From contig SHZR01000010.1 of the NCBI GenBank assembly GCA_009692205.1, positions 16,531-80,530 of the forward strand: DNA of 64,000 nt, read 5' to 3'. Below the pieces are notes generated by a model. The model did no database searches, was not told where the DNA came from, and was given only the letters and a program-made list of their open reading frames with translations. A program made the translations under genes and the position numbers. This DNA comes from Gemmatimonadota bacterium. Lineage in GTDB: Bacteria > Gemmatimonadota > Gemmatimonadetes > Longimicrobiales > Gaopeijiaceae. Of this stretch, positions 17,467 to 25,166 are shown one piece after another (the first letter of the stretch is position 1; the number at the start of each line of letters is the position of its first letter).

Positions 17467-18308
17467 GCGGCCTTTCCGCGGCCGACGTGGCCGAACTCAT
17501 GCTCGCGACCGCAGAGTCCGGCGGGTCCGCCGCCGCGGTGGTGATCGTCGGATCGTCGAAGGACGGCGTGACCGGACGCCGGGTGGCCGTCACCCGAGCG
17601 GGCGCCAACCGGGAGGGTCTCCACGGCGGTCTTGGCTCCCCCGCGCTCGACGCCGCGGGCGTAGACCTGATGCGACAGGCACTCGATGCTACACGCAGCC
17701 GGGACGGCCTCCGCGAGGTACGGTTGGACGGCGAGAGGTTCGAGCTCTACCTCGAGGTGCGTCGTCCCGTTCAGGAGCTCATCGTCGTGGGCGCCGGACA
17801 CATCGCGCAGCCCATGGCGCACGTCGGCTCGCTGCTCGGGTTCAAGGTCACCGTGCTCGACGACCGCCCCGACTTCGCCACGCGCGAGCGCTTCCCGGAC
17901 GCCGACCGCCTCGTCCGCGCGGACTTCTCCGACCCGTTCGCGGACATTCCCCTGCACGAGCGCTCGCACATCCTGCTCGTAACGCGGGGCCACAAGTACG
18001 ACTACGACTGCCTCATCCGAGCCCTGCGCACGGATCCGCCACCGGCCTACATCGGTATGATCGGAAGTCGTAGGCGCGTGCGGGCCACGTTCGTGCAGCT
18101 CATCGACGAAGGTTTCTCGATGGATCTCATCGAGCGGATTCACGCGCCAGTGGGCCTCGACATCGGCGCGGAGACCCCCGAAGAGATCGCCGTGGCCGTG
18201 GCCGCCGAGCTCGTCATGATTCAGCGAGGCGGAACGGGTCTACCCCTGAAGGGGGTGGAGCGCATCGCGGAGCGCTTCTTCAGCCAGACGTCGGAGGACG
18301 AGAAGTGA
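17463..18308 (+). CDS. xdhC: XdhC-family protein with C-terminal Rossmann domain
   Basis: A 281-aa protein. The N-terminal 100 residues look like a reduced XdhC/CoxI domain (VAVTRAGANREGLHGGLG); the C-terminal part is the XdhC Rossmann domain with ELIVVGAGHIAQP (105-117), LLVTRGHKYDYDCL, IGMIGSRRRV and HAPVGLDIGAETPEEIAVAV. XdhC binds molybdenum cofactor, promotes its sulfuration and inserts it into xanthine-dehydrogenase-type enzymes. The start overlaps the MocA-like gene (ATGA) and the stop overlaps the small CoxI gene (GTGA). Confidence 0.88.
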   Translation: MSGLSAADVAELMLATAESGGSAAAVVIVGSSKDGVTGRRVAVTRAGANREGLHGGLGSPALDAAGVDLMRQALDATRSRDGLREVRLDGERFELYLEVRRPVQELIVVGAGHIAQPMAHVGSLLGFKVTVLDDRPDFATRERFPDADRLVRADFSDPFADIPLHERSHILLVTRGHKYDYDCLIRALRTDPPPAYIGMIGSRRRVRATFVQLIDEGFSMDLIERIHAPVGLDIGAETPEEIAVAVAAELVMIQRGGTGLPLKGVERIAERFFSQTSEDEK

Positions 18309-18658
18309 CGCGGGAAGACGACCGAACACTGACGGAAGCGCTCGCGGAAGCCCGAGACGCCGGCCGCCGCTGTGTCCTCGCCACGATCGTCGAGACCAAG
18401 GGCTCGACGCCTCGCAAGGTCGGGGCGCGCATGCTCGTGGACCCGACGCGTGGGCTCGTGGGCACGGTGGGTGGCGGCTGCGGTGAGGCCGAAGTGATCG
18501 AGTCGGCACACCGGGTGCTGGCCTCCGGGATCCCCGAGCGGGTGCGGGTCGACCTGACGGACGACCTCCTCTCGTGGAGCCCGGCCGTGTGCGGCGGCAT
18601 CATGGACGTGTTCGTGGAGCCGGTGTCGCCAACGGCGGCAACCGAAGACCGGAAGTGA
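18305..18658 (+). CDS. Stand-alone XdhC/CoxI-domain protein
   Basis: A 117-aa protein that is little more than the N-terminal XdhC/CoxI domain: LATIVETKGSTPRKVGARML, the Gly/Cys loop GTVGGGCGEAEVIE and the second cysteine segment AVCGGIMDVFVEP. In canonical XdhC this domain is fused to a Rossmann domain; here it is separate and intact, and the preceding XdhC carries only a worn version, so the two proteins may work together. Short proteins of this type are annotated as CoxI or XdhC-like Moco-insertion factors. Both ends overlap neighbours by 4 nt. Confidence 0.85.
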   Translation: MTREDDRTLTEALAEARDAGRRCVLATIVETKGSTPRKVGARMLVDPTRGLVGTVGGGCGEAEVIESAHRVLASGIPERVRVDLTDDLLSWSPAVCGGIMDVFVEPVSPTAATEDRK

Positions 18659-19194
18659 GCGCGACGCGACGCGTCCGCATCCACTACCAGCGCCTTCCCG
18701 ACAACGAGCAGGTCTTCGACCAGCGAGTCGTGCTCGACCGAGACGACGTGATCGTGACCGTCACCGATCCGGGCGCCATCAAGGCGCCTGTCCTCGTCGG
18801 CGGGCGAGCCGTGCTCGAGCCCGGTTCGCGCGCCGTCTGGTTCACGTTCCCTGGGCTCTGGCACGACGCCGGCCGGTTCCATCTCGCCGACGGCGCGTTC
18901 ACCGGCATCTACGCGAACATCCTCACGCCGCCGCGCATCGAGGGGAGCGTCTGGCACACGACCGATCTCTTCCTCGACGTTTGGCTACCCGCGAACGGCT
19001 CGGTCACGCTGCTCGATGAAGACGAGCTCGCAGAAGCGCTGACGCACGCCCACATCGACCACGAACTGGCTGGTCGCGCTCGAAACGAGGCCGACCGCTT
19101 GCTGGATCTCGCCGCGGCGGGGAGTTGGCCGCCGCCGATCGTGAGCGAGTGGACGCTGGAGCGAATCGTGGCCGACGAAGATCGTCCGAGCTGA
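18655..19194 (+). CDS. DUF402 (FomD/YtqA-like) domain protein
   Basis: A 179-aa protein starting at GTG 18655, which overlaps the CoxI stop. The core GRFHLADGAFTGIYANILTP followed by WHTTDLFLDVWLPANGS and LLDEDELAEAL matches the DUF402 fold of FomD and related nucleotide-diphosphate hydrolases, which use divalent metals held by the conserved Asp/Glu residues. The substrate here is unknown. It closes the five-gene overlapping operon that begins with the FadB/FadJ-type gene and converges on the DsbA/VKOR cluster with 28 bp between stops. Confidence 0.78.
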   Translation: MSATRRVRIHYQRLPDNEQVFDQRVVLDRDDVIVTVTDPGAIKAPVLVGGRAVLEPGSRAVWFTFPGLWHDAGRFHLADGAFTGIYANILTPPRIEGSVWHTTDLFLDVWLPANGSVTLLDEDELAEALTHAHIDHELAGRARNEADRLLDLAAAGSWPPPIVSEWTLERIVADEDRPS

Positions 19195-19222
19195 GGGTCG
19201 GCCCGGACGAAGCTGCGTCGAG

Positions 19223-19423
19223 CTAGGCGCCGTCCAGGACGAAGGCCGCGCAGAGCTTGCTCGCGTCCACGTGCACGCGCTTCAGCACCGCCGGGTCCTC
19301 GCGCAGGCAATCGACGAGCCTCTCGTTCGCGCGGAGAGACGCAAGCGGGATCTCGACTTCCTCGCGGTGGAAGGCTCCGTGCTCCGCGAACACGAGCTGC
19401 ACCTTCACGGTCGCGGAGCTCAC
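19223..19423 (-). CDS. Small conserved-looking protein coupled to VKOR
   Basis: A 66-aa protein starting at GTG 19423, which overlaps the VKOR stop (GTGA). The sequence has balanced composition and good coding character: VKVQLVFAEHGAFHREEVEI, then ERLVDCLREDPAVLKRVHVD and the tail KLCAAFVLDGA. It has two cysteines and no signal or membrane segment. I recognise no family. Coupling to VKOR and DsbA suggests a link to disulfide chemistry, but nothing in the sequence proves it. Confidence 0.6.
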   Translation of the reverse strand: MSSATVKVQLVFAEHGAFHREEVEIPLASLRANERLVDCLREDPAVLKRVHVDASKLCAAFVLDGA

Positions 19424-19863
19424 GTGCCTCGCGCGCGCAGCCGCCCGATCTCGGGCAGCGTCGCGAAGAAGATCAGCGTGATGATGATGGCGGACGCCAC
19501 GCAGTACTGGCACCAGGCCTCGATCACGGCGGCCTCCAGGTAGGTCAGGTAGGCCGAGAAGGCCACGCCGAGTGCAGAGCCCCCCAGCAAGAGCGCCGAG
19601 ATCGCGCGCGACTCCCGCAGCCGCGGTTGGAGCCCCGCGAGCGAGAGCACGAACAGCGCGACATATCCGCCGACGCCGATCGCCGACACGGGCACCGGCC
19701 CGATCTTCGCGTAGACGCTCGACTGGACCGTCGCGCAATCACCCACGCCGCACACGATCGGCCCCGTGAGCCCGGCGTTGTGCGCCCACAGGTACAGCGC
19801 GACGAAGAAACCGACCAGCGAGAGGACGCTCACCAACATGCGGCTGAGAGGCGGTGGCAGCAT
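19420..19863 (-). CDS. Vitamin K epoxide reductase (VKOR) family protein
   Basis: A 147-aa four-TM quinone reductase-type protein. The loop cysteine pair is Cys38/Cys43 in CGVGDC, a conserved Ser lies in VQSSVYAKIGPVPVSAIG, and the active-site CxxC is Cys118-Cys121 in WCQYCVASA. Bacterial VKOR replaces DsbB: it reoxidises a DsbA-like partner and passes electrons to quinone. That partner, the DsbA-like gene, is directly upstream with a 21-bp gap. The intact pair strongly implies periplasmic disulfide-bond formation. Confidence 0.92.
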   Translation of the reverse strand: MLPPPLSRMLVSVLSLVGFFVALYLWAHNAGLTGPIVCGVGDCATVQSSVYAKIGPVPVSAIGVGGYVALFVLSLAGLQPRLRESRAISALLLGGSALGVAFSAYLTYLEAAVIEAWCQYCVASAIIITLIFFATLPEIGRLRARGT

Positions 19864-19884
19864 GGTTTCGGAGCCCGACAGATG

Positions 19885-20622
19885 CTACGCGCCCGGGGTG
19901 GGCGCGATGGCCTCTTCGAGGTACTGCTGGAGGGTCGGCCAATCGAAGTTGCTCATGTTCCGGACGGCGCCGCCCTGCTCGACGAGAACCGTGGGAGTCC
20001 CGCGCACTCCGAGCTGCAGCCCGAGCTCCATGTTCGCGGTCACCACGTCGGCGTGCTGGTCGCTTTCGAGGCACGACCGGAACGTGCCTCCGTCCAGCGC
20101 GAGCTCCTCGGAGTATTCCACGAACGTGCCCACCGCATTCGGCAGGGTCGCCCACCGAGCCTGGTTCCGGAACAGGAGATCGTGGTATTCCCAGTATTTG
20201 CCCTGATCCGCGGCGCACCGCGAAGCCCTGGCTGCCAGGAAGGCGTGCGGGTGGATTTCGATGATAGGCCAGTCGTAATAGACGAACTTGACGTTGCCCG
20301 ACTCGAGGTACGTGAGCTCTAGCTGGGGCTTCACCTGCGTGGCGAACGCCTGACACCCCGGGCACTGGAAGTCGCCGAACTCGATGACCGTGATGGGGGC
20401 GTTCTCGTCGCCCTTCGTGTTGCCCTGGGCCAACTCGACCAGACGGTTGACGTCGTCCAGACCCTCGACGGTGACCGGCGCCGAGACCGCACCGCCGCCG
20501 CCGCCCACGGAGTACCCGACCGCACCGATGCCAATGACGGCCACGACGCCGAGCACGATGTACAGCTTCTTCATATCCGTGCCGCCCTCGCGGGACTGCC
20601 GGCGCTCTTCACTTCTGGACAC
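19885..20622 (-). CDS. DsbA-like thioredoxin-fold oxidoreductase
   Basis: A 245-aa membrane-anchored or secreted thiol oxidoreductase. GTG 20622 is preceded by AAGGAG at good spacing; ATG 20574 (residue 17), preceded by GAGGGCGG, is an alternative start. A signal-anchor helix spans residues 19-40. The thioredoxin domain carries the CPGC active site (Cys87-Cys90) in FGDFQCPGCQAF and the cis-Pro loop RGTPTV. The following VKOR gene is its expected reoxidant. Family members in diderms insert disulfides into exported proteins. Confidence 0.9.
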   Translation of the reverse strand: MSRSEERRQSREGGTDMKKLYIVLGVVAVIGIGAVGYSVGGGGGAVSAPVTVEGLDDVNRLVELAQGNTKGDENAPITVIEFGDFQCPGCQAFATQVKPQLELTYLESGNVKFVYYDWPIIEIHPHAFLAARASRCAADQGKYWEYHDLLFRNQARWATLPNAVGTFVEYSEELALDGGTFRSCLESDQHADVVTANMELGLQLGVRGTPTVLVEQGGAVRNMSNFDWPTLQQYLEEAIAPTPGA

Positions 20623-20757
20623 GTTGGGCTCCTTCGGACTGTTCCGACCTTGGGTCTGCCTTCGAGGCGCCAGCCTGCGCCAGGCGCTTCCGGCCGCCGT
20701 ATGAGGACGCCCGGGAGGCTCAAGATGTTCCGCCGCCCCCCGGCGATCAAGCTGGGG

Positions 20758-21453
20758 TCAGGCGCGGGGGCCGTCCGTCAGCAGCGCCACGACCTGCTCC
20801 GTCGAGGAGAAGTCCGCGAGCACGTGGTCCGCGCCCGCGGCCTGGAGGTCCTGCGTGCTGAACTGTCCCGTGGCGACGGCGAGGGTGCGCATCCGCCCGG
20901 CTCGTCCGCACGCCACATCACGCGGCGTGTCGCCCACGACGATCGCGTGCTCGGGGCCCAGCGATGGACCCCAGTGGGCCCGGGCGCGGCCGAGCGCGAT
21001 GGCCGGAAGCTCGTCGCGCTCCTCGTGATCGGAGCCGTAGCCACCGATCCCGAAGTGGCTCCACAACCCCGCCGAGCCGAGCTTGAGCTTCGCGCCACCC
21101 GCGATGTTCCCCGTGACCAGGCCGAGCGCGATTCCGTCCACCTCGGCGAGCCCATCGAGCAGCGCGCGAACGCCGGGGAGCACCCTCACGGGCTGGCTCC
21201 CGAGCGCCGGCTCGAGGTGGCCCAGGTACCGCTCCCACAGCTCGGGCATCCCCTCGTCGATCGCGGCATGGGCGAGCCCCGCGCGGCTCAAGAGCTCCCG
21301 CGCGATCTGCGGATCCGTCTTGCCGGCGAAACTGATGCTGGCGGGGTCCCCGGCCGTGCCATACGTCTCCGTCATCGCCGTGACGAACGCGGTCTTCGCG
21401 GGCCCGCCCGAGACGAGCGTGCCGTCGATGTCGAACAGAATCAGGCGCCGCAC
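20758..21453 (-). CDS. HAD-superfamily phosphatase, phosphoglycolate-phosphatase-like
   Basis: A 231-aa HAD hydrolase. Motif I is LFDIDGTLV with nucleophile Asp8 and acid/base Asp10; motif II is GLVTGN; motif IV is VVGDTPRDVACG. A helical C1 cap lies between motifs I and II. This is the Gph/PGP-like branch, which removes phosphate from phosphoglycolate or similar small phosphates; the true substrate is unknown. It starts 7 nt after the upstream PLP gene and so is third in the gyrA operon. Confidence 0.87.
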   Translation of the reverse strand: MRRLILFDIDGTLVSGGPAKTAFVTAMTETYGTAGDPASISFAGKTDPQIARELLSRAGLAHAAIDEGMPELWERYLGHLEPALGSQPVRVLPGVRALLDGLAEVDGIALGLVTGNIAGGAKLKLGSAGLWSHFGIGGYGSDHEERDELPAIALGRARAHWGPSLGPEHAIVVGDTPRDVACGRAGRMRTLAVATGQFSTQDLQAAGADHVLADFSSTEQVVALLTDGPRA

Positions 21454-21460
21454 GGTGGCC

Positions 21461-22435
21461 TCAGACGAGCTGAGGCAGGAACGAAGGGTCGAGATTGCCG
21501 CCGCTCACGACCACGGCGACGCGCCCGCCATTCACCTGGAGCCTGCCCGAGAGGAGCGCCGCGGTAGCCGCCGCGCCGCTGAACTCGACGATCGCTTTCT
21601 GTCGCTCGATGAGCAGGCTGGTCGCCGCGCGAATCGCCGCATCGGTCACCGTCACGACGTCGTCCACGAGCTCGCGCGCGTGCTCGAACGTGAGCTGACT
21701 GACGATCGAGGGTGCGAGACCGTCGGCGATGGTGTCCACGCTGCCGAGCAGCGCGGGGGAGCCGTTGTCGAGTGCGCGCCTCATCGAGGCGGCTCCCTCG
21801 GGCTCCACGCCGATGACCTTCGCGGTCGGCTGCATGCGCTTCACCGCGGCGGCCACCCCGCTGAGCAAGCCGCCGCCGCCGACCGGCACGAGGACGAAGT
21901 CCACGTCCGGCCACTCGCGCGCGACTTCGAGGCCCACGGTGCCCGCCCCGGCGATGATGTGCCGGTGGTCGAACGGCGGCACGACGATGAGGCGTTCCTT
22001 CTTGGCGATCTCCTCGGCGCGCGCGCGCCTCTCGATGGAGGTCGTGCCCTCGAAGATCACCTCTGCGCCGAATCGCTCGCAGCCGTCGCGTTTTACCTTA
22101 GGCGCCGTGGTCGGCATGACCACCACCACCCGGATGCCGCGCAACTTGCCCGCCAGAGCGACCGCCTGGCCGTGGTTCCCGGAGGAATAGGTGATGACGC
22201 CGCGCGCGACCTGGTCGTCCGAGAGCTGCGAGACGAAGTTGTGCGCGCCGCGGATCTTGAAGGAGCCCGCGCGCTGGAGGCTCTCGAACTTCAGCCGCAC
22301 GGGCGCGTCCACCGCCTCGGACACCGCGTCGGACTGAATCAGCGGAGTCGGAACCGCGATCCCGACGAGGCGACGCGCGGCCGCCTCGACCTCCGTGAGC
22401 CCTACCAGCCCTTCGCCGTGCAACACCTGGCTCAC
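21461..22435 (-). CDS. PLP-dependent threonine/serine dehydratase (fold type II)
   Basis: A 324-aa cytosolic enzyme. PLP Lys60 lies in [10 protein letters not shown], the substrate loop is SSGNHGQA (84-91), and the phosphate-binding glycine loop is VGGGGLLSG. The length fits the catabolic TdcB-like or serine-racemase group, without the C-terminal ACT-like regulatory domain of biosynthetic IlvA. It would convert Thr to 2-oxobutyrate and Ser to pyruvate, or racemise Ser. The GTG start overlaps the gyrA stop (GTGA), an unusual coupling. Confidence 0.9.
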   Translation of the reverse strand: MSQVLHGEGLVGLTEVEAAARRLVGIAVPTPLIQSDAVSEAVDAPVRLKFESLQRAGSFKIRGAHNFVSQLSDDQVARGVITYSSGNHGQAVALAGKLRGIRVVVVMPTTAPKVKRDGCERFGAEVIFEGTTSIERRARAEEIAKKERLIVVPPFDHRHIIAGAGTVGLEVAREWPDVDFVLVPVGGGGLLSGVAAAVKRMQPTAKVIGVEPEGAASMRRALDNGSPALLGSVDTIADGLAPSIVSQLTFEHARELVDDVVTVTDAAIRAATSLLIERQKAIVEFSGAAATAALLSGRLQVNGGRVAVVVSGGNLDPSFLPQLV

Positions 22436-24939
22436 TCGGTCTCCGCTTCGGCGCCTTCGGGGCCAACCTCCACGCCGTCCTGGCCGACGTCCTCGTCGGT
22501 CACCACGCGCGCCACGTCGACCACCGTGTCACCCTCGTCGAGGTTGACCAGCTTGACGCCCTGCGTCGCGCGGCCGATCAGCGAGATCTCCGCAACTCGT
22601 TGCCGGTTCACCACGCCCTGGCGCGTGACCACCATGAGCTGCTCATCCTCGGTGACGGCCTTCACAGCCACGACCTGCCCGGTCTTCTCGGTGGTCTTGA
22701 GGTTGATCACCCCGGAGCCGCCGCGCTTCTGGAAGCGGTATGCGTCCACCTCGGTGCGCTTGCCGAGTCCCCTCTCGGACACGACGAGCAGCGTCGAACC
22801 CGGCCGGACCACGACCATCCCGATCACCACGTCCTTGTCGCGCAGGCGCAGCCCTCTCACGCCCTCGGAGACGCGCCCCGTCGTGCGCACGTCGGACTCG
22901 TGGAAGCGGATCGCCATCCCGCCTCGACTGGCGAGGATGATCTCGTCCTCGCCCGACGTGACCTGGACGTCGATCAACTCGTCGTCGTCCCGCACGTTGA
23001 TCGCGTTCAGTCCCACATTGCGGATGTTGCCGTACGCGGACAGCACGGTCTTCTTGACCACGCCGAGACGCGTCCCGAACAGGAGGTACTGGTCGTCCCT
23101 GAATTCTCTCACCGGAACAACCGCGGCGATCTTCTCGTCCTCGGACACGTTGAGGAGGTTCACGATCGGCTTGCCCTTCGACGTCCGGCCACCCACTGGG
23201 ATCTCCCAGACCTTCTTCCAGTAGCACTGGCCCCGACGCGTGAAGATCATCAGGTAATCGTGGGTCGATGCCACGAACATGTGCTCGACCCAGTCCTCTT
23301 CCTTGGTCTCCATCCCGCGCAGGCCGCGCCCGCCCCGCCGTTGGGCGCGGTACGTGCCGACCGGAAGGCGCTTCACGTAGCCCTGGTGGGACACGGTGAC
23401 GACCATGTCCTCCTCGACGATCAGGTCCTCGACATCGAACGACCCGATCGCCCCGGTGATCTCGGTACGGCGCTCGTCGCCGTACTTCTCCGCGATCTCC
23501 CTGAGCTCGTCCTTGAGGATGCCCATGCGGACCTCCGCGGAACCGAGGATCCGGCGCAGCTCCTGAATCTGCGCGCGAACCTCCGCGAGCTCCTCCTCGA
23601 GCTTCTCGATCTCGAGCCCGGTGAGCCGCGCGAGCCGCATGTCCAGGATCGCCTTCGCCTGGCGCTCGGAGAGCGCGAACTGCTCCTGCAGGGTTCGCGA
23701 CGCGGTCTCCACGTCCTCGGATCCGCGGATGACCTTGATGACCTCGTCGATGTTGTCGACGGCGATCTTCAGGCCCTCGAGGATGTGCTCGCGCTCCAGC
23801 GCCTTCGTGAGGTCGAACTGGCTCCGCCGCACGATCACGACGAGGCGGTGATCGATGAAGTGCCCGAGCATCTCGCGCAGCGACATGATCTTCGGCTGCC
23901 CGTCTACGAGCGCCAACAGGATCGTGCCGAACGTCGACTGCATCTGCGTGTGCCGGTACAGCTGGTTCAGCACGACGTGGGGCACGGCCTCGCGCTTGAG
24001 CTCGATCACGATGCGCATGCCGTCGCGATCCGACTCGTCACGCAGATCGCGGATGTCAGGGATCTTCTTGTCGCGGGCGAGCTGGGCGATCTGCTCGATG
24101 AGACGCGACTTGTTCACCATGAACGGGATCTCATTGACGACGATCCGCTCGTGGTGGACGTCCACCGGCTCGATCAGAGCGCGCGCCCTCATGATGACGC
24201 GGCCGCGTCCTGTTCGGTACGCGTCGTGCACGCCTTCCAAGCCGCAGACGAATCCGCCGGTCGGGAAGTCGGGACCGCGCACGATCGACTCCAGCTCGTC
24301 CTGCGGAAGATCCCGGTTGTCGATCAACGCGACTGTGGCGTCGACGATCTCGCGCAGGTTGTGCGGCGGAATATTCGTCGCCATGCCGACCGCGATGCCC
24401 GACGAGCCGTTGATGAGAAGGTTCGGCGCCATCGACGGCAGGACGGTGGGTTCGTTGCGGCTCCCGTCGAAGTTCGGCGAGAACGCGACGGTCCCCTTGT
24501 CGATATCCGAGAGGAGCTCCATCGCGACGTTCGTCAGGCGAGCCTCGGTATACCGATAGGCCGCCGGCGGATCGCCGTCCACCGAGCCGAAGTTCCCTTG
24601 CCCGTCCACGAGCGGATAGCGCAGAGAGAAGGTCTGCACCATGCGCACCATCGAGTCGTACACGGCGATGTCGCCGTGGGGGTGGTACTTACCGAGCACG
24701 TCGCCGACCACGGTCGCGCTCTTCCTATAGGCTCGACCGGGGCTGAGGCCGGCTTCCATCATCGCATAGAGAATGCGGCGATGCACCGGCTTGAGCCCGT
24801 CGCGCACGTCGGGCAGCGCACGCTGCACGATCACGCTCATCGAGTAGTCGATGAACGATTCCCGCATCTCGTCTTCGAGGAGACGGGCTAGAATCTTTTG
24901 ACCGGTGCCGCCGCCAGGGAGCCCGCGCTCGTCACTCAT
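22432..24939 (-). CDS. gyrA: DNA gyrase subunit A
   Basis: An 835-aa type II topoisomerase subunit that breaks and rejoins DNA to introduce negative supercoils. The catalytic tyrosine is Tyr130 in [10 protein letters not shown]. The quinolone-resistance region reads [18 protein letters not shown], with Ile91 where E. coli has Ser83; the neighbouring Asp95 (E. coli Asp87) is kept. Six C-terminal beta-pinwheel repeats follow, including the GyrA-box [10 protein letters not shown] near residue 535, which separates gyrase from topoisomerase IV. AAGGA precedes the ATG. gyrB is not in the window. An acidic tail ends the protein. Confidence 0.97.
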   Translation of the reverse strand: MSDERGLPGGGTGQKILARLLEDEMRESFIDYSMSVIVQRALPDVRDGLKPVHRRILYAMMEAGLSPGRAYRKSATVVGDVLGKYHPHGDIAVYDSMVRMVQTFSLRYPLVDGQGNFGSVDGDPPAAYRYTEARLTNVAMELLSDIDKGTVAFSPNFDGSRNEPTVLPSMAPNLLINGSSGIAVGMATNIPPHNLREIVDATVALIDNRDLPQDELESIVRGPDFPTGGFVCGLEGVHDAYRTGRGRVIMRARALIEPVDVHHERIVVNEIPFMVNKSRLIEQIAQLARDKKIPDIRDLRDESDRDGMRIVIELKREAVPHVVLNQLYRHTQMQSTFGTILLALVDGQPKIMSLREMLGHFIDHRLVVIVRRSQFDLTKALEREHILEGLKIAVDNIDEVIKVIRGSEDVETASRTLQEQFALSERQAKAILDMRLARLTGLEIEKLEEELAEVRAQIQELRRILGSAEVRMGILKDELREIAEKYGDERRTEITGAIGSFDVEDLIVEEDMVVTVSHQGYVKRLPVGTYRAQRRGGRGLRGMETKEEDWVEHMFVASTHDYLMIFTRRGQCYWKKVWEIPVGGRTSKGKPIVNLLNVSEDEKIAAVVPVREFRDDQYLLFGTRLGVVKKTVLSAYGNIRNVGLNAINVRDDDELIDVQVTSGEDEIILASRGGMAIRFHESDVRTTGRVSEGVRGLRLRDKDVVIGMVVVRPGSTLLVVSERGLGKRTEVDAYRFQKRGGSGVINLKTTEKTGQVVAVKAVTEDEQLMVVTRQGVVNRQRVAEISLIGRATQGVKLVNLDEGDTVVDVARVVTDEDVGQDGVEVGPEGAEAETE

Positions 24940-25128
24940 TCATGCATTCCTTGATGTCGTGACAGGGAGCCCGGCCACGCGGTGCCGACCCTGGCACCGA
25001 ACGGGGCCGCCCTCGGGCCCGCGAAACTGAGGAAATCCAGCCGCCGCGACGGAAGCGCACGGCACGTTCGCGAGGGGCTTTCGGGCACCGGAAAAAGTAA
25101 CCCGATCCGGCATCCGGAGTAACCCCCG

Positions 25129-25154
25129 GAAAGCCGCTTGGCACAACGGCTTTC
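25129..25154 (-). terminator. Hairpin after uvrA
   Basis: An inverted repeat (GAAAGCCG at 25129-25136 with CGGCTTTC at 25147-25154) extends by a TTG/CAA pairing around a GCA loop with one bulged base. It lies 13 bp past the uvrA stop on the minus strand. There is no strong T tract, so termination may be partial, with read-through toward gyrA possible. Confidence 0.5.
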
Positions 25155-25166
25155 AGGCGATGGAGA

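Noticed and set aside
22600..24891. 763-codon open frame on the plus strand opposite gyrA
   Set aside because: Long antisense frames are expected opposite GC-rich genes with G/C third positions. The translation is His/Arg/Asp/Leu-rich with no family features, while the minus strand encodes clear GyrA.
24980..24997. Hairpin GGTGCC-GACCCT-GGCACC upstream of gyrA as a regulatory element
   Set aside because: A 6-bp dyad in GC-rich DNA is weak evidence, and no promoter or repeat supports it.
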